From positions 227,849,803 to 227,913,802 of the forward strand of contig OV884059.1 of assembly GCA_930367215.1 (NCBI GenBank): a DNA stretch of 64,000 nt, read 5' to 3'. A program made the translations under genes and the position numbers. The DNA is from Pollenia angustigena. Its lineage: Eukaryota; Arthropoda; Insecta; Diptera; Polleniidae. The notes beneath the pieces are model-generated. The model saw nothing but the letters and a program-made list of their open reading frames with translations, was not told the DNA's origin and ran no database searches. Shown piece by piece: positions 22,921 through 35,393 of the stretch; position 1 is the stretch's first letter, and the number at the start of each line of letters is the position of its first letter.

Positions 22921-23095
22921 AGGCTAGTTTTCACTAACTTACAACTCTTACGTATTCCATAATACATTGTGAGATAGAAATCTGTCAAAAACGTATACAC
23001 TACTAGCAATTAACTACTTGCTTGTGGCAACGTAGGTTAAGATATGAAAATCATACAATGCGTTGAAGCGAAAACCCGTTGTGAACCCTCCAGCT
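22921..23095. mobile_element. TTA-flanked MITE, 175 bp, decayed
   Basis: The right end 'GTGAACCCTCCAGCT' matches the family of 39654-40116; the left end 'AGGCTAGTTTTCAC' is diverged. TTA on both sides (22918-22920, 23096-23098). Confidence 0.55.
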
Positions 23096-23099
23096 TTAA

Positions 23100-25120
23100 C
23101 GCTGAGATGAGCTTCATGAATAAGACCGTCAAACTTGGAATCTTGCTTATAAAAGCCAAAATAAATAAAAGATGGCTATAAAACCTATTGAAAGACATAC
23201 AATTGGCTTAAATCTCATTACTTTTCAGCTTCAGCAACCAACTTTGAATCTTACAATTGCAAAACGTATTTTTGTTAGTTTGAGGTCGTTAACAACTATA
23301 GGAGAATCTCGCTTGCCTAACGAAACAAATGTCTTTTTTGGCAAATAAACTTGCAAAAAAAAAATTCAGTTTGTAAAACTGGGATGAAAACTTGCAGGAG
23401 TTTAATTGCTTAAGTTCCAAGTCTAAGTTATAACGATCCTTTGCCTGAGCACAAAATTTGACATTTTAACTATGGTTGGGGTTTCCAATATGTTGGAAGT
23501 ATCCTTTTCTGCTTCTGATCAGTTCCAGTAAGCGTTCATTTTCATTAGACGAATCATCGAACCATAATTCCGTCGTGGTTATGTTCATTTAAAATTTTTT
23601 TAATTCGTTTACAAATATTATTTTATTTAAACTTGCAGTGCACTGTTTCTCAAAACTACAAGTAAAATACATAAAGAAAAGCAACAATTTTACAGTTTTG
23701 AAAAACAGGGCCCAGCTAACAGAAATTTACTATTGTGAATAAACAAAATCACAATACGTCAACTCATTATTGGTTTGGCGTAAAAAGTAGGAGTGGAGAA
23801 AAATGACAAAGAAGATTTACATGAAGAGTTCTCATAATGTATACGATAAAATTTTTTTTATATATATATTCTCCGCACGTTTTGAAGAAAAATTTAATTT
23901 TTTGTCAACTTTCATGAATGAAGTTAGAAGTTAATAGTATTTTATTAAAAGTGAAAAACTGGATTTTGTCCCGCATACGCCGCTTTGTTAAAAATATTTT
24001 TGAAAAGTGGCTTTTTATGCTTTTATGCATTCAGTAACTTGCTAAAATGAAAGTTTCTGTATTAACAATCTTATAAAAAGTCAACATTGATGATTTTTTT
24101 CTTTCTTTTATATGGTTTTATTTAACAAAAACCGTTCCATTTTTATATTTTTAATAAATTTTAGGATTTTTTTTGCTATTTATTAACACGTGTTTATTAT
24201 TTTATAAAACAATTTCTTCTTTCTTGTTGTCATTTTATTTTGCTTTTGCTCATGGTCCAATTTTTAGGGTCTATGCAGAAATACAACAATTCAAAGAACA
24301 ACACGTACTTTGTTTGTGTATAACATGATGAAGATACATATCAAAAACAATTGTGTGCAACACAACTCTACAAAAAGTCAGCAGTCTTTTTGCGTAAACC
24401 TACTGATTCGACGATGCTTTTGCTTAAACAACTTTTTTTCTTACGGTTATAAAGCAAAGCAAGAATGAAATTTATGTTGTACGTTTTTATATGAATAATT
24501 TGGTTCAATCGCCAAATAGTGGCGTATAGAGCAAAACAGTACTTAAATAACTTTAAAGTAGTTGATATGGAGCAGAAATTAATGCTTAATATCTCTGAAA
24601 TCAAAAAAAAAATTCGCGAAACGGGCTTTGGAATTTGAAAGGAGGTATTAAAAAAATATATTCCTCACACCCAACTCCTTTTTTTTAAATGGTCGGTAGG
24701 TCAAACCAATTATGAGCGGACGAATAGTGTTTTTTTTTATCGAATGTGCGCCTTTATACCAAATGAAAATTCGTTCGATTAGCTATTACAACTATAGTCG
24801 AAAATCGAATTTAGTTCAAAATAGGCACGTTTGACTTTTTCAGTGTAGGCATGATACCCCTTGTATTCAGTGTTTACACCAGCAAAATTTAAAATTACAC
24901 TTGCGATGTAGCAAAATTATCCGATTTAAATGAAATTACATCTGATATCAAATTAACATTTATTTTTCAAACAACATTACAAAAAAAAAAGTTGATTGAA
25001 ATGAGATAGATTTTTGCCATACTACAATCGAACCTCTCTATCGTGAACTTTAATCCAATGAACCTTTCTTTTATGAATTGATTTTAAAAACGTTTTAAAT
25101 TTTAATGTTATTTGATTCCT
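23100..25120. other. Intergenic, nothing supportable except a repeat fragment
   Basis: 24740-24850 is an inverted fragment of the element at 29493-30112 ('TCGAAAATCGAATT', 'TCGATTAGCT'). Otherwise AT-rich with no gene. Confidence 0.5.
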
Positions 25121-25123
25121 TAG

Positions 25124-25190
25124 TGCTGGTTCACACACACTTGTTTTGAGTTTTTAGGAGAGAGGGGAAAAGAGAATGGATTAGTGTGCA
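25124..25190. repeat. Fragment of a foldback MITE
   Basis: 'GGTTCACACACACTTG..GAGTTTTTAGGAGAGAG' matches one arm of 39848-39992 and 56484-56625. Confidence 0.6.
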
Positions 25191-25199
25191 GATTTGTTA

Positions 25200-26590
25200 C
25201 ATTTTGTAATATTGGCAACATATTTTCCTCCAGGTTATTTTTTAGTTAGAATTCCTTTTTCCAAAAACTTAGTGTTCTAAAACACTAAAAAGGTCATATT
25301 TATCGAAACATAAGAGTCAATGTTGGCGCCATTTATTGTCAAGCTATTGCAAATCAATTTTAAAAATAAGCCGTAACTTTTGTTGGAAAAAAACTATGCA
25401 TTTTTTTGGATCAAAAATCTCTAAAATGGTATAAATTTCATCACTGAAATCATATTCTAATGTTATTTAAGTAACTACATTTATATAAAATGATTTTACA
25501 GTTTTGAATTTGAATTGTCCGTTCGATATCGCATTAAAATAACACAGACTCATATGCAAAAACGAAATAAATAAAAAAAAGTATATGTATTAAAATATAC
25601 CTGATTCGCATCTAAAAGAAATTACCCACGGTAGTTAAAAATCTACAAAGTGGCAACACTAATGGTATTAGGACCATTTCAGGGATGGAAAAACTTTATT
25701 ATATAAAAGATGCTAAATTTGTGAATTTAAAAAAGTGATTAAGAGTTTTTATATTTTTGGTTATTATTATTTTATTATTATTTATTCTTACGTTTTATGG
25801 ATTGATTATAAATTTACGTTGTAATTTTCATTGACTGTGTTGGTATTTTTGTGTTATTTCCTTTAAATAAGTTTTGTTATTTAATAGAATTAGTTTGCGA
25901 AGCTTTTTATTCTTTTTTTTTCATCAAAAATGTTTTCTTGTTTTTTAATTGAAATTTTATTTTCATTCTATTTAAATTAACTTAGTTTTTTTAAGAAAAA
26001 AATCAATGTATTGCTTGCTTTTGTTTAATTTGTGTATATTTGCATTCTAAAAGAAACCAAACTTTTTATTTTTTTGTATTAAATTATTAAATATTTGTAA
26101 TTATTTTGTTTCATATATTGTTTAAATCATGTATGTATTACCGTTGTTATATATTTTGTTAAATATTTTTTTTGAATTGGTTTTTTATTTAAGAATTTCT
26201 CAAAAAATTTCTAATAACTAAACTAATCTATTGGTTTTTAATTTTAATATTTAAACTGGATTATAACATTATTTCCTTTTTTTTTTAATAATTTTTTGTA
26301 TTCTTGTTTGTTGTTAATTTTAATTATTTTTCTTTTAGCATTTTCAGAATATTTTAGAATGGATAAAATGCAGCTATGCTGGAAGTACTAGTAAAATTTA
26401 GTATCACAGTATTTTATATAAGATCAAATTTTTTATATATTTTTTTGTTTTTGTTAATTGTTTTTATATTTTTAATTACTCGTTAAGTGAAAAGCAAAAA
26501 TCAGATTATTTTTATATAAAAAAAAAAAATAATAAAATGTTTGAATCAGAAACAAAGCAAGACATCTTTATGAAATCCTTAAAGCATATT
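25200..26590. other. AT-rich intergenic DNA
   Basis: Long T-rich tracts (25740-26520). No gene or defined repeat seen. Confidence 0.5.
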
Positions 26591-26919
26591 TGTACAGTAG
26601 AGTCCCGATAATTCGTAATTGCAAGGGACCAGTAATGTTTACGTACAGGGATCACTGATGGGATTTGTGGTACAATTGTACTAAATTTGGTACAATCGAA
26701 ACTTAATTGGTACACTGGTACAATTCATCTTTTTTTGGTACAATAAAAACAATACCCACGTAGTTTTAACATTTCTTTTAGGTGGATTAACTCACTTTTC
26801 TTTTCAATAATAAAATTTTTATTAACATACCTCCAGCCCTGACCAGAACTACCTAAAATTGCATTATTGTTAATTTGCCAAAAAAAGAGAAATTTGTTAT
26901 TCCTTTTTATTTTGTATTC

Positions 26920-28675
26920 CCCCAACACAATAGTGAAGAGGGTATTTAGCGTTTGTGCTGATGGGTGAACACTAAAAATTATAAGTATACCGATCGACTC
27001 AATATCACTGTCTGAGTCGATTTAACGATGTCCCTCCGTCATCCTGCAGGAAATTAAATCTTGTGGGCAATTAAAGGTCGCAATTTTGAAGGTAATTTGA
27101 TGAAATTTTGTACATTGCTTTCAATTTATAAGTACGAAGCCTACTGAAAATGGTGAGAATCGGTTCGTAATTTCACATAGCCGCCAAACAAACTACTTTC
27201 CGGAATAGTGTTTGTGACTATAAACTCTATTATTATGTTGGTATTTAGATTTAATTTAGGCAAAACTTATTTTATTGCAATCTAGATCATCTTACACAAT
27301 TTGACTTGATCTTACTCACTATTTGACGATTCTACTCTCGGAAAGCTTTTAATGTTGTAACTTGATTAAAGATGTTGGTATTGACATAAAAATTGTTTAC
27401 AATTACTTTTAAGCAGTGTTTAAAAATGCTTGACTATTTTTAATGCTTTTGTAATTGCTTAACTTAACTTAAGAAAAAGAACACAGTTAAAGCAAAAAGC
27501 AAAAGCAGAAAAAGTGAGAGTTAATAATTTATTTACTGTCACTATGTGTATGTTCTCAGCTTAAAGTTTAAACATTCAGTCAAGCAACCACTAAAAAAAA
27601 ATGCTGTTGCTGTAAGTAATATGTTTTTGTTTTTTTTTTATGTAGTTGCTTGGCTGGCTGTTTAACATTTTTTTGACTTGATCGCTGTTGCTTGCTGTTG
27701 CAGAAATTTGTTTTGAAAAAATCTTTGACGGTAAGAACTAAGAATTATGGCGCCGCGTGTAAAACGAAGAATAATTGAAAAATATTTTGATTTTGTAATG
27801 ACCAAGCTATGTGTAAAATTTGCTCACATACATACATATGTTTAAAAGTGATAGAGTTTTTAATCTAACATGTGAAGTTTTATTTATTTTCATATGTATT
27901 TTCGTATTTATTGAGAAAACATACTAAAAACATTAAAGAAATAGGTACCTAAAAATATGGTTTTGCGTAACTCACTAAATAAAAGAACAAAAATTAGTTT
28001 TTTCGCAAAAAAAAAACATCTAACGGTAATGATCTTTAAACATTCTTTCTGCAAAAATACTAAGAAATTCAAAATATTCAAAATATATGTATGAAGTGCC
28101 AGCCAGCAACAGCAAAGAAGTTAACTTGCTGACTTTAAGCGCATGAAAAGCCAAAAAAAAACTTGAACAAAATTTATTACTTACTTAAGTTGTTGCGTTG
28201 CTGACTGATTAAGCAAAGAGCATACACATAGCGAGACTAAAAAAATTATTTACTCTCTCTCTTTCTGCTTTTGCTTTTTTGCTTTTGCTTACTCTCTATC
28301 AAAGTAATAAAAGGCATTGAAAAATACAGTTTTTTAATTTGCAGCAAAAAATGTAAACAAAGCAAAAATTTTGGTGCTGTTGCTATTTTAAAGCAAGCAA
28401 TTTAAACACTGCTTTTAAGATATGTCTTAAAAAATGTTGTGCGGGTAGGTCCAATATTAACCATACGTCCCATATACATACAAATCTCATTTAGATGAAG
28501 ATATCTAAATAATATTCAAACATAGAACTTTCACATGAATCTTAAACTCCTTACATCATTTTGTTCTGGCTGGTCCATGATTGCCCATGGGTCCGAAATA
28601 GAGTCTTTAAATACTGTGCTGTAGTGTATCAAATGGTCGGGCTTGACCGATTAGTTTTTTTACTTGTTTTGTTTT
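26920..28675 (+). repeat. Dispersed repeat (GGTCGGGCTTGACCGA family), third level
   Basis: Starts with a 'cacaatagtgaagagggtat' type head and 'TTTGTGCTGATG', continues with 'TATACCGATCGACTC' and ends near 28655 with GGTCGGGCTTGACCGA, a short hairpin, then a T-rich tail. The same head and tail are at 49657-51180. The class is unknown to me. Confidence 0.65.
27414..28411. mobile_element. hAT foldback element, innermost level, 998 bp
   Basis: TIRs CAGTGTTTAAA and TTTAAACACTG, exact 8-bp duplication CTTTTAAG at 27406-27413 and 28412-28419. Long subterminal arms are inverted copies: AGCAAAAAGCAAAAGCAGAA on the left, TTCTGCTTTTGCTTTTTTGC on the right. No transposase. Confidence 0.88.
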
Positions 28676-29492
28676 TAATTTTATTGAATAAAAAGTGTTT
28701 TGAATTACTTTGTATGCTTTTTTATTTTACAGCGAAGTTTTGGTACAATTTATGACAATTTGGTAAAATTTTGCCATTGAGACGGTACAATTTAAGAATT
28801 GTGAGATCCCAACAGTGACAGGGATTTCCGATTTAACGGGATTTCGGTTAAACGATGTTAAAAAAAGAAAATTTATTAAATCAACAGGGTGTTATTTATA
28901 ACAACGTACAAAAAAAAATACAAAATTATCTTTTGTAAATCAGCAGATGACAAACTGACCACAAATAAGAATAGAAACCAAAATCCATAAACAAAGCTAA
29001 AGTTAAATCCAGCTTTACTTCAAAATATGACTGTGTACAAAAAATACGAATTAACAGGTGTATGAAAATAATGCGACTTAAAGCGATTTTTCAGGGGGCC
29101 AACAGTTTGTACATATTATTGATTTAATGGGGTACGCATTATCGGAATTCTGCTGTATATTTTAAGCCCGAAAATATGCTTTATTATTTGTGATTTAAGT
29201 TTTGCTTTGTTGTGTTGTTTTCTTTTTGCCTATGTGTGAGTAGTTTTTTATTTGTGAATTTCCTATTTAAGCAGGTAAGCACTGTTGCCAATTTCCCGTG
29301 ATTCTGGCGATTTTAATTTACCAATCGCGTTAGCATTTTCGTTTCAGTGGTAAGCTGGAAATTTCAAGGGGTTTCAGTATCATTAGAAGTTACAAATTTC
29401 TTTTGGGTATTCCAAAATGTCGGATTTTTTTTCCCAATAACTAATGATTTCAAATGTTAAAGCTATAAAATAAAAGAAAAAATCTTTTTTTG

Positions 29493-30112
29493 GTGCCTAT
29501 TATGAACTTAATTCGATTTTCGACAGCAGTCGAATTAGCTGATCGAACGAATTTTCCTTTGGTATTATGGCGCGCATTCGATAAAAATTTACTATTGTGA
29601 TTTTGTTAATACACAGTAGTACATTTTCGATCAGCTGTCACTTAAAATAAAAAATTTTTGTTTACAAATTTAAAAAATAAAATTAAAGTTAAACGTGATT
29701 ACGGCGAATTATGGTTGTTTACAAATAATTTAGCTTCAGTGGGTTTCATCCCATTTTTTTATATGCTGAACTTTGCTGCAAATCATTTGGTGAAAAAAGA
29801 ATTTTGTTCCATAAGGAATATGAGCGGTTCCAATTGCTGTTAACGACGTTGGACTTGCATAAAATGAACAAAACAGATCAAGAATATTGCATTTGGTATA
29901 CGAACATCAAAAAATTTACAAATAGTTACATTTTCAACTAGTTTTTTACATTTATTTGCACAGTCGAAAGCAAATTTGTTTTCGTTGAAAAATTCGATGC
30001 ACAACGAAACTTTCGACAGTGCTGCCAACTCATAATACCAAATTGAGATTCGATAGTCGATGTTCGATAGCCAGCGAAAATCGTTTATCGAATGTAACTC
30101 ATAATAGGGGCC
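29493..30112. mobile_element. TIR element, GCCTATTATGA ends
   Basis: Left GCCTATTATGAACTTAATTC, right end rich in CGAAAATCG and TCATAATAGGGGC; inverted to each other with decay. A fragment lies at 24740-24850. Confidence 0.5.
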
Positions 30113-31860
30113 TTTGTTTCTGCTAAAAAGTCTTTTCACAAATAAACGAGAAAATCTATTTTATTATATACCGTAACGCAATGTAAACATTCTATGTAAT
30201 GCGTTTGATGCGTATGAATTACTGTGTAAATTGTCACTTACATCTTTAATTAAAGATGTTGATCAGTGTATAAAGCCTATTAGATATCGTCCCAAATACC
30301 GAACCAAATTTCAAGTGATATAAGTGTATGTAAATCATCATTAATCTAAAATTTCAGAGGTTGGAGTCGGAGTTAGAACTATTTTTTGACAACTCCACAG
30401 TCCTGGTTTTGAGGAAAGATAAGCACGCCGAAAAATGTTATACCGTGTGGCAGCGGGATTATAAACACGTTTGTGGTTTGAAATTGCCCTGGATTCACGG
30501 AACAGGCTGGTATAACTCGGTCAATTATGATTCCGATTTCGGAAATTTTCAATACCAGTATTCTGCTAAGTTTCTAAAAAGTGAAAAAAGAAAGTTCATA
30601 AGGAGATTTCTTCGGTTAAATTAAGAGGCAGTCTGTTTGTTCATAACTCAGTCACTTGTGGACCGAACGGGCTGAATTTCAATGGCAAGTTTTACGAATT
30701 ATATATGTAATATAAATATATACCAAAAAGCCTTGTAATGGGTTCAGGGCTGTCAGATTTTTTTGAGCTCCATCGCCAAACCGGATGTCAGAAATGGCCA
30801 AACGTCAATTTTGTTCAGTTTTCGTTTTTTTTTAATTTTAAAACCAAATTTTGCATACAAAAAAAAAAGCTAGCATAACATTTTCGTCAAAAATCGCCAA
30901 AAACTACAAAAAAGTCGCCGAAAGTAAATTTGTGTTTTGACCTGCATATATACTATTAAAATAAAATAGTGACTGAATATAAATTTCACTTAAAATGTTA
31001 ACAACACAGAAATCATGTGAAAAAGCTGCCAGATTTTTTTTTTTTTTAAATAAGTAATGATATCAAAAAATTACAAACTGTTAAAAACAATCGCCTAAAT
31101 GATATAAATTGTCAAAATAGCCATGAAAATCGCCAGTTATATCAAAAATCGCCAAATGGAAAATCCTTCCGCCAAACATTGGGGTCTTCGAAAACCCCAT
31201 TTCAACAAATACACAGTCAGACAAACATTGTTAAATCAACTCCGCTACTCATTTATTCTTTACAGGGTCTACGATAAATATTGTAGAAATAAAAATGATC
31301 ACCTGTGGTGAGGTGTATACAAATTTTAATAGGTATAAAACTTATTCCTTTTTTTTAAATTCGTCTTGCATACTCCCGGTGTCGTATTTTAGTGACATAG
31401 TCGGCATGACGTTTTCATCGATGTATCATCGCCACAGAATCGGTATTAAGTCGCAATTTGCACAAAATAATCGCATATAAAAATTTCTTGGATTAATCCA
31501 CGTGCCAATGAAACTTGAAACTTAGCGACATTGTCTGTAATGAGTCAATAACAAGCTGAATACTATACGTCGCCGCCAATGAATAACTGTAAAAAATAGC
31601 GGAACCTAAAATTTTTGTTATAAATATCAATTTATATTGTCTGTTAGGACTCACTGATACGCGGAGGTTTTCCAGACATAATCATCTTCTGCCATCTATG
31701 AAAGTTTGGACAGTTACATCCAAAATTCATATAGGACACCAAAGAAAAATCAGCATCGGTCAATTATGATCTAACAATGTCGCGATTCACCACGGGGATT
31801 TTGCGATCGTTATGTAGTATGGGGAATTTTTTTTTTTTTTGACTAACACTATTAGTGTGT

Positions 31861-31927
31861 ACCGGTAGGCTAGCTAGTAGTGAGCTAGTCTATCAGCGCC
31901 GGGGTTGCGGGTTCGATTCCCGCCAGA
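31861..31927 (+). ncRNA. tRNA-like module with exact B box
   Basis: TAGGCTAGCTAGT (31866-31878) fits an A box and GGTTCGATTCC (31910-31920) is the exact B-box consensus, inside a perfect T-arm GCGGG-TTCGATT-CCCGC (31907-31923). A hairpin GGCTAGCT/AGCTAGTC takes the place of a normal D arm, and ACCGG can pair with CCGG. Paired changes relative to the copy at 8090-8160 keep this hairpin. No acceptor stem, so probably a SINE head or a mobile pol III module rather than a host tRNA. Confidence 0.55.
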
Positions 31928-32516
31928 GATTCTGGTTTCCTGCGTAGAGGGATTTAAAAAAAAAAACTTTTTTTTTCAAAAACACTTTCTTAAGCTTATG
32001 TTTTTTGACGACTTAAGTTTTCGTCATATCCAGTTGTTGTATTTTAAGTCGTACTTAAATCTTTTTAAAAAAAGCAATCTATTTATAGATTTAAGCATCG
32101 TTTTTAAACAAATTTCTCGCTAAATAAAAATTTTGCTACTTCCAACGGATTTTTTAAATGAGATATGGGGGGAAATGGCAAAAAAAAAAAATTGGCAACA
32201 GTGCAGCCGAGTGCTTTTGAGGGAGACTGGTTAAATAAGTGTTTTTTGTTGCTATTCTGTATTGATTTTGAGAAGACATTTTTTAAAAGCTACTAATTTT
32301 ATTGAAATTTTTAGTTATTTTTTTTCTTGTTTTGTTTAAAGTCTACTATGTATTATGTATTTCGTTAATAAATGTTTATTTTAAAGCCTTTTTTTTGTAA
32401 TAAATATGTATTGTAAATGTTAATTGCTGCTTTGTTTTTAGGAGTACATATTAAATTAAAATCATAAAGTTTAAATAAAACAAACTTTAATATCAAATAA
32501 ATCTCTAAAAAAAGAG

Positions 32517-32635
32517 CAGCCCAATTATACATAAAAATTCCCCGGAAATTTTCTCCCTTCTCACATTTTTCCTATGTTAATTCAATTGTACAAATGGGAA
32601 AAACTCCCGGGGAATTTTTATTTATAATTGGGCTG
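32517..32635. mobile_element. Tiny palindromic MITE, 119 bp
   Basis: Ends CAGCCCAATTATACATAAAA and TTTTATTTATAATTGGGCTG, arms extending through AATTCCCCGG. No sure target duplication. Confidence 0.65.
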
Positions 32636-32714
32636 GAGATTTTCCGTGTAAATTTTTTCAGTGTAAAAAGCAAACTCGTGCCATGTGGCAATGCCTAAAA
32701 CGCTCAGCGATATG

Positions 32715-32835
32715 TGCGTTCGTTAACTTTTCCAGTAGAATCCAGTAGGTGAGTAATATGAAAATTTTACAAATTTATGTGTACGCGAGCGCATTTCAGT
32801 AAAATCCCGTACAAATTTTGGGGTAAACGAACGCA
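32715..32835. mobile_element. Tiny MITE, 121 bp
   Basis: Inverted ends TGCGTTCGTTAAC and GTAAACGAACGCA. Short arms only. Confidence 0.5.
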
Positions 32836-33051
32836 GCTAATGTTTGATATTCACCATAAATAGAGTACATGGTCAAAATACTTGACGTAATATTCGCCGT
32901 CATATCTAACTTTTTCATTTCCCATCCAGCAAGGCGAATTCATGCAAGGTGCTTATTTTGAAAACGTTTTACAACACTGTAAAATATTTTAACGTTGTGT
33001 CAAAAATTCAAACAAATCTTTGATATTGTTTTTATATCAAATTGTGTTGTC

Positions 33052-33423
33052 ACACTCGTAAAACTGCTCTGAGTGGGGAAGCAGCTCGCGCTTTTTGTCA
33101 TTATTTCTTAAGGGCAAACAGGTCGTTTTTGTTTGTCTGCTTCTGTTGCGTTTTGCGGTGTCACCCCGCATTGGTTAGTGTTTCGGCGTCGTATAACTGT
33201 ACCGAGTTACAGTTTTTGCGGTATCTGCATTAACTATATGCAATCTTTTTTAACCTCAATTTGAGGTTTTGTCTGGTGGAGAACCATTAATAACTCAATG
33301 TGACTGGTGGAGAACCAAATATAACTCAGACGTTTTACTGGTGGAGTACCAAGAAAATAACTCAGAAGATTATGGGTAGAGACCAATATACTCTGGAGCG
33401 GATTCTAGAAGCTCTCGCCTGAT
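33052..33423 (+). repeat. Dispersed repeat, copy 2 (pair with 14030-14355)
   Basis: Same start 'CACTCGTAAAACTGCT' and same end 'CTCTGGAGCGGATTCTAGAA' as copy 1. It holds four copies of a unit of about 30 bp built on TGGTGGAGAACCA..ATAACTCA. The 63-codon frame at 33042 is not supported as a gene. Confidence 0.65.
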
Positions 33424-33610
33424 ACCCTTTCAATATAACTATAAATAGTTAGCCAAAAAATTTTAGTGTTAAGAAAGCAAAAATGAAATGAAATGTTATA
33501 ACTTAAAAAAGTTTTAAATTTCACAATTTTAATCGAAAATTATAGAATTTAGTTAAGATTCCCCAGAACCAACAGGACGGTATACCATTTTGACACAAGG
33601 TTAGTAATCA

Positions 33611-33843
33611 GGGGTCTAATCACCGCATACGATATCGAGCAAAATTGATCGAAATTACTTATTTTGGTATCATGAAACTCGATATCGAATGAAATGGATT
33701 GAATTTGAAATAATAGCATTCGTTATCGAGTAACTCGACATTACATTTATCGAGTTTTTATTCGATACGTAAGTGTCTATCGTATGCAAAAACATTCGAT
33801 AGTTCATTCGATACGATAGTATCGTGTGCGGTGATTAGACCCC
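33611..33843. mobile_element. MITE with GGGGTCTAATCACCGC TIRs, 233 bp
   Basis: Ends GGGGTCTAATCACCGCATAC and GTGTGCGGTGATTAGACCCC are inverted. The interior repeats ATCGA and TCGAT words. Confidence 0.7.
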
Positions 33844-34009
33844 AGCTGTTGCTTACGTAGCAAGATAAGTTCACCTGGTGTAAATTCGCTTTGCCATCCA
33901 GCATCGTCAGTGTCACACACACAAACATATTTTTAATAATACTACCACGCTTGATGAGAAATTTTAACCGTGTACGACAGATCAAAACGAACAACGGTGA
34001 ATTGGTCTA

Positions 34010-34140
34010 AGTTCAAATTTACATTTTGGACATTTCTTGCCGGACAAAGTTTGACGGCGAGGGGTCGAAAAGTAGTACATGGCCATCTGTGCAGGACTTA
34101 TTTCGTTTCTCTTTCTTACTTTTCATCTTGTTGCTTTATA
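34010..34140 (+). mobile_element. Terminal fragment of the 51.9-kb element family
   Basis: Matches the left TIR of 51854-55747: 'GGACATTTCTTGCCGGACA', 'GGCGAGGGGTCGAAAAG', 'TTTCTCTTTCTTACTTTTC', with point changes and small gaps. Shows the family has moved more than once in this genome. Confidence 0.7.
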
Positions 34141-34372
34141 TAGTATGTATGTAGTTTGGGCCTGTTCGGAAATGCATAACTGCGGTGCATCAGTGATTTT
34201 AAATGCTTAAATACATGGTACAACTACACAAGACTCGTTGGCCCATATGTTTGTCAGCTGTTTACCCCAGTTAGAACCTAATTGTATTTGATGTTTCTAA
34301 GTCCAAAATTAACGGAAATTAAAAAAATACCAGTAAGAGTAAAACAAAGTACCAAGAAGCCCGGGTACGTTC

Positions 34373-34867
34373 GTAAATGCATCAAAACTGTGCATCACTG
34401 CTGCAGTGATGGAAAATTTTGTTGCTGATGCGTGATCACCAGTTGCGCTTGTGATGCTGATGCTTTTTTACTGCACAACAGCTGTGCAAAGTTTGAATTT
34501 TTGAACACGAGCTAAGTTTTAAGTTTTATGAGCGAACATAAAATAATAAGAAAAATGATATCAACAATAGCGATGACAAATTTTATTAAAAGTATTTAAC
34601 CAAAAAGTAATAGTTTTCTTATAAATTACAAGAAAAAGCATCGAAAAAGAATAATAAAACTGTTTCTTTTATGTTAAAAGTTATTGCATCAGAAAATTAA
34701 CTGATGCAATTATTGCAAATATTTGCTGCAGAGCTGCGGCATCACTGCATAAAAAAACTTTTGATATATGAAAGTAATGCCAAGTTTCTTACAAGTGATG
34801 CATTTACGAACATTCAACTTTACTAATGCGCAACTGATGCGCATCAACTGCATTTACGAACGTACCC
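34373..34867. mobile_element. MITE, GGGTACGTTCGTAAATGCA TIRs, 495 bp
   Basis: Exact 19-bp inverted ends GGGTACGTTCGTAAATGCA and TGCATTTACGAACGTACCC. The interior is rich in GATGC and TGCATCA words. Confidence 0.75.
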
Positions 34868-34970
34868 CCCCTCTTACAGATTCTCGTTCAATTAGGACAT
34901 TGCATGCTTAATTTTATGTTTCTAGGTCCAATACTAATGAAAATTAAAAAAGGACCAGTTAAAGAACAAC

Positions 34971-35393
34971 CCAATAAAAATGTTTATCATTTTGCGAAGC
35001 ACTAATGGTACATTTAAAACAATAAGCGCACAATTATGCGCTACGCAATAAGACATACAGAAATGCAGTAAAGTAAGTGAAAGAACTCTCAACAACTTTA
35101 ATAAAAAAAAAAAAAAAAAAATTTAAAGTGCTACGGCATTCCCTTACTACGAAGCAGGTTTGTAAGGGAGGCATCAAAAATAACTGTAAAAAACATTCAG
35201 TGTATTAAGCTGATCGTTACATCCAACAATTTTTATATGCGCTGAATAATGCGCTTTATGTATCAAAAATGTATTGCTTCAAAGTGGGAACTCGCCATAT
35301 AAAATTCATGTCTTCCGTAAGCGCTATGGTAAGCAAAACGTTTATGTTTCTCCCTTACAAACCTGCTTCGTTGGAAGCTCCATTTTTTATTGG
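34971..35393. mobile_element. MITE, CCAATAAAAA TIRs, with inner 21-bp inverted repeat
   Basis: Ends CCAATAAAAAT and ATTTTTTATTGG. Inside, CGAAGCAGGTTTGTAAGGGA (35150) and its exact complement (ending 35370) form a second inverted pair around about 180 bases. Confidence 0.6.

Larger units (their letters stand above)
26652..28817. mobile_element. hAT element, second level
   Basis: TIRs CACTGATGGGAT and ATCCCAACAGTG, exact 8-bp duplication ACAGGGAT at 26644-26651 and 28818-28825. Its own sequence repeats GGTACAAT near both ends. It is interrupted by a dispersed repeat. Confidence 0.82.
26594..29155. mobile_element. Pogo-like element, outer shell of a four-level nest
   Basis: Left end CAGTAGAGTCCCGATAATTC, right end complement of CAGCAGAATTCCGATAATGC, with TA on both sides (26592-26593, 29156-29157). 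The same style of ends flanks 58358-58846. Nearly all of its length is a later hAT insertion (26652-28817). Only about 400 bases of the original remain and no transposase is left. Confidence 0.75.
29280..32203. mobile_element. Possible large hAT-type element
   Basis: Ends CACTGTTGCCAATTT and AAATTGGCAACAGTG are inverted; flanks CAGGTAAG and CAGCCGAG agree at 5 of 8 positions. It would enclose 29493-30112, a CAGGGCTGTCAG-start hAT remnant near 30747 with repeated CGCCAAA words, and the tRNA-like module at 31861. No transposase seen. Confidence 0.42.

Noticed and set aside
31861..31927. Canonical host tRNA gene
   Set aside because: A good T-arm and B box, but no acceptor stem and an 8-bp hairpin in place of the D arm.
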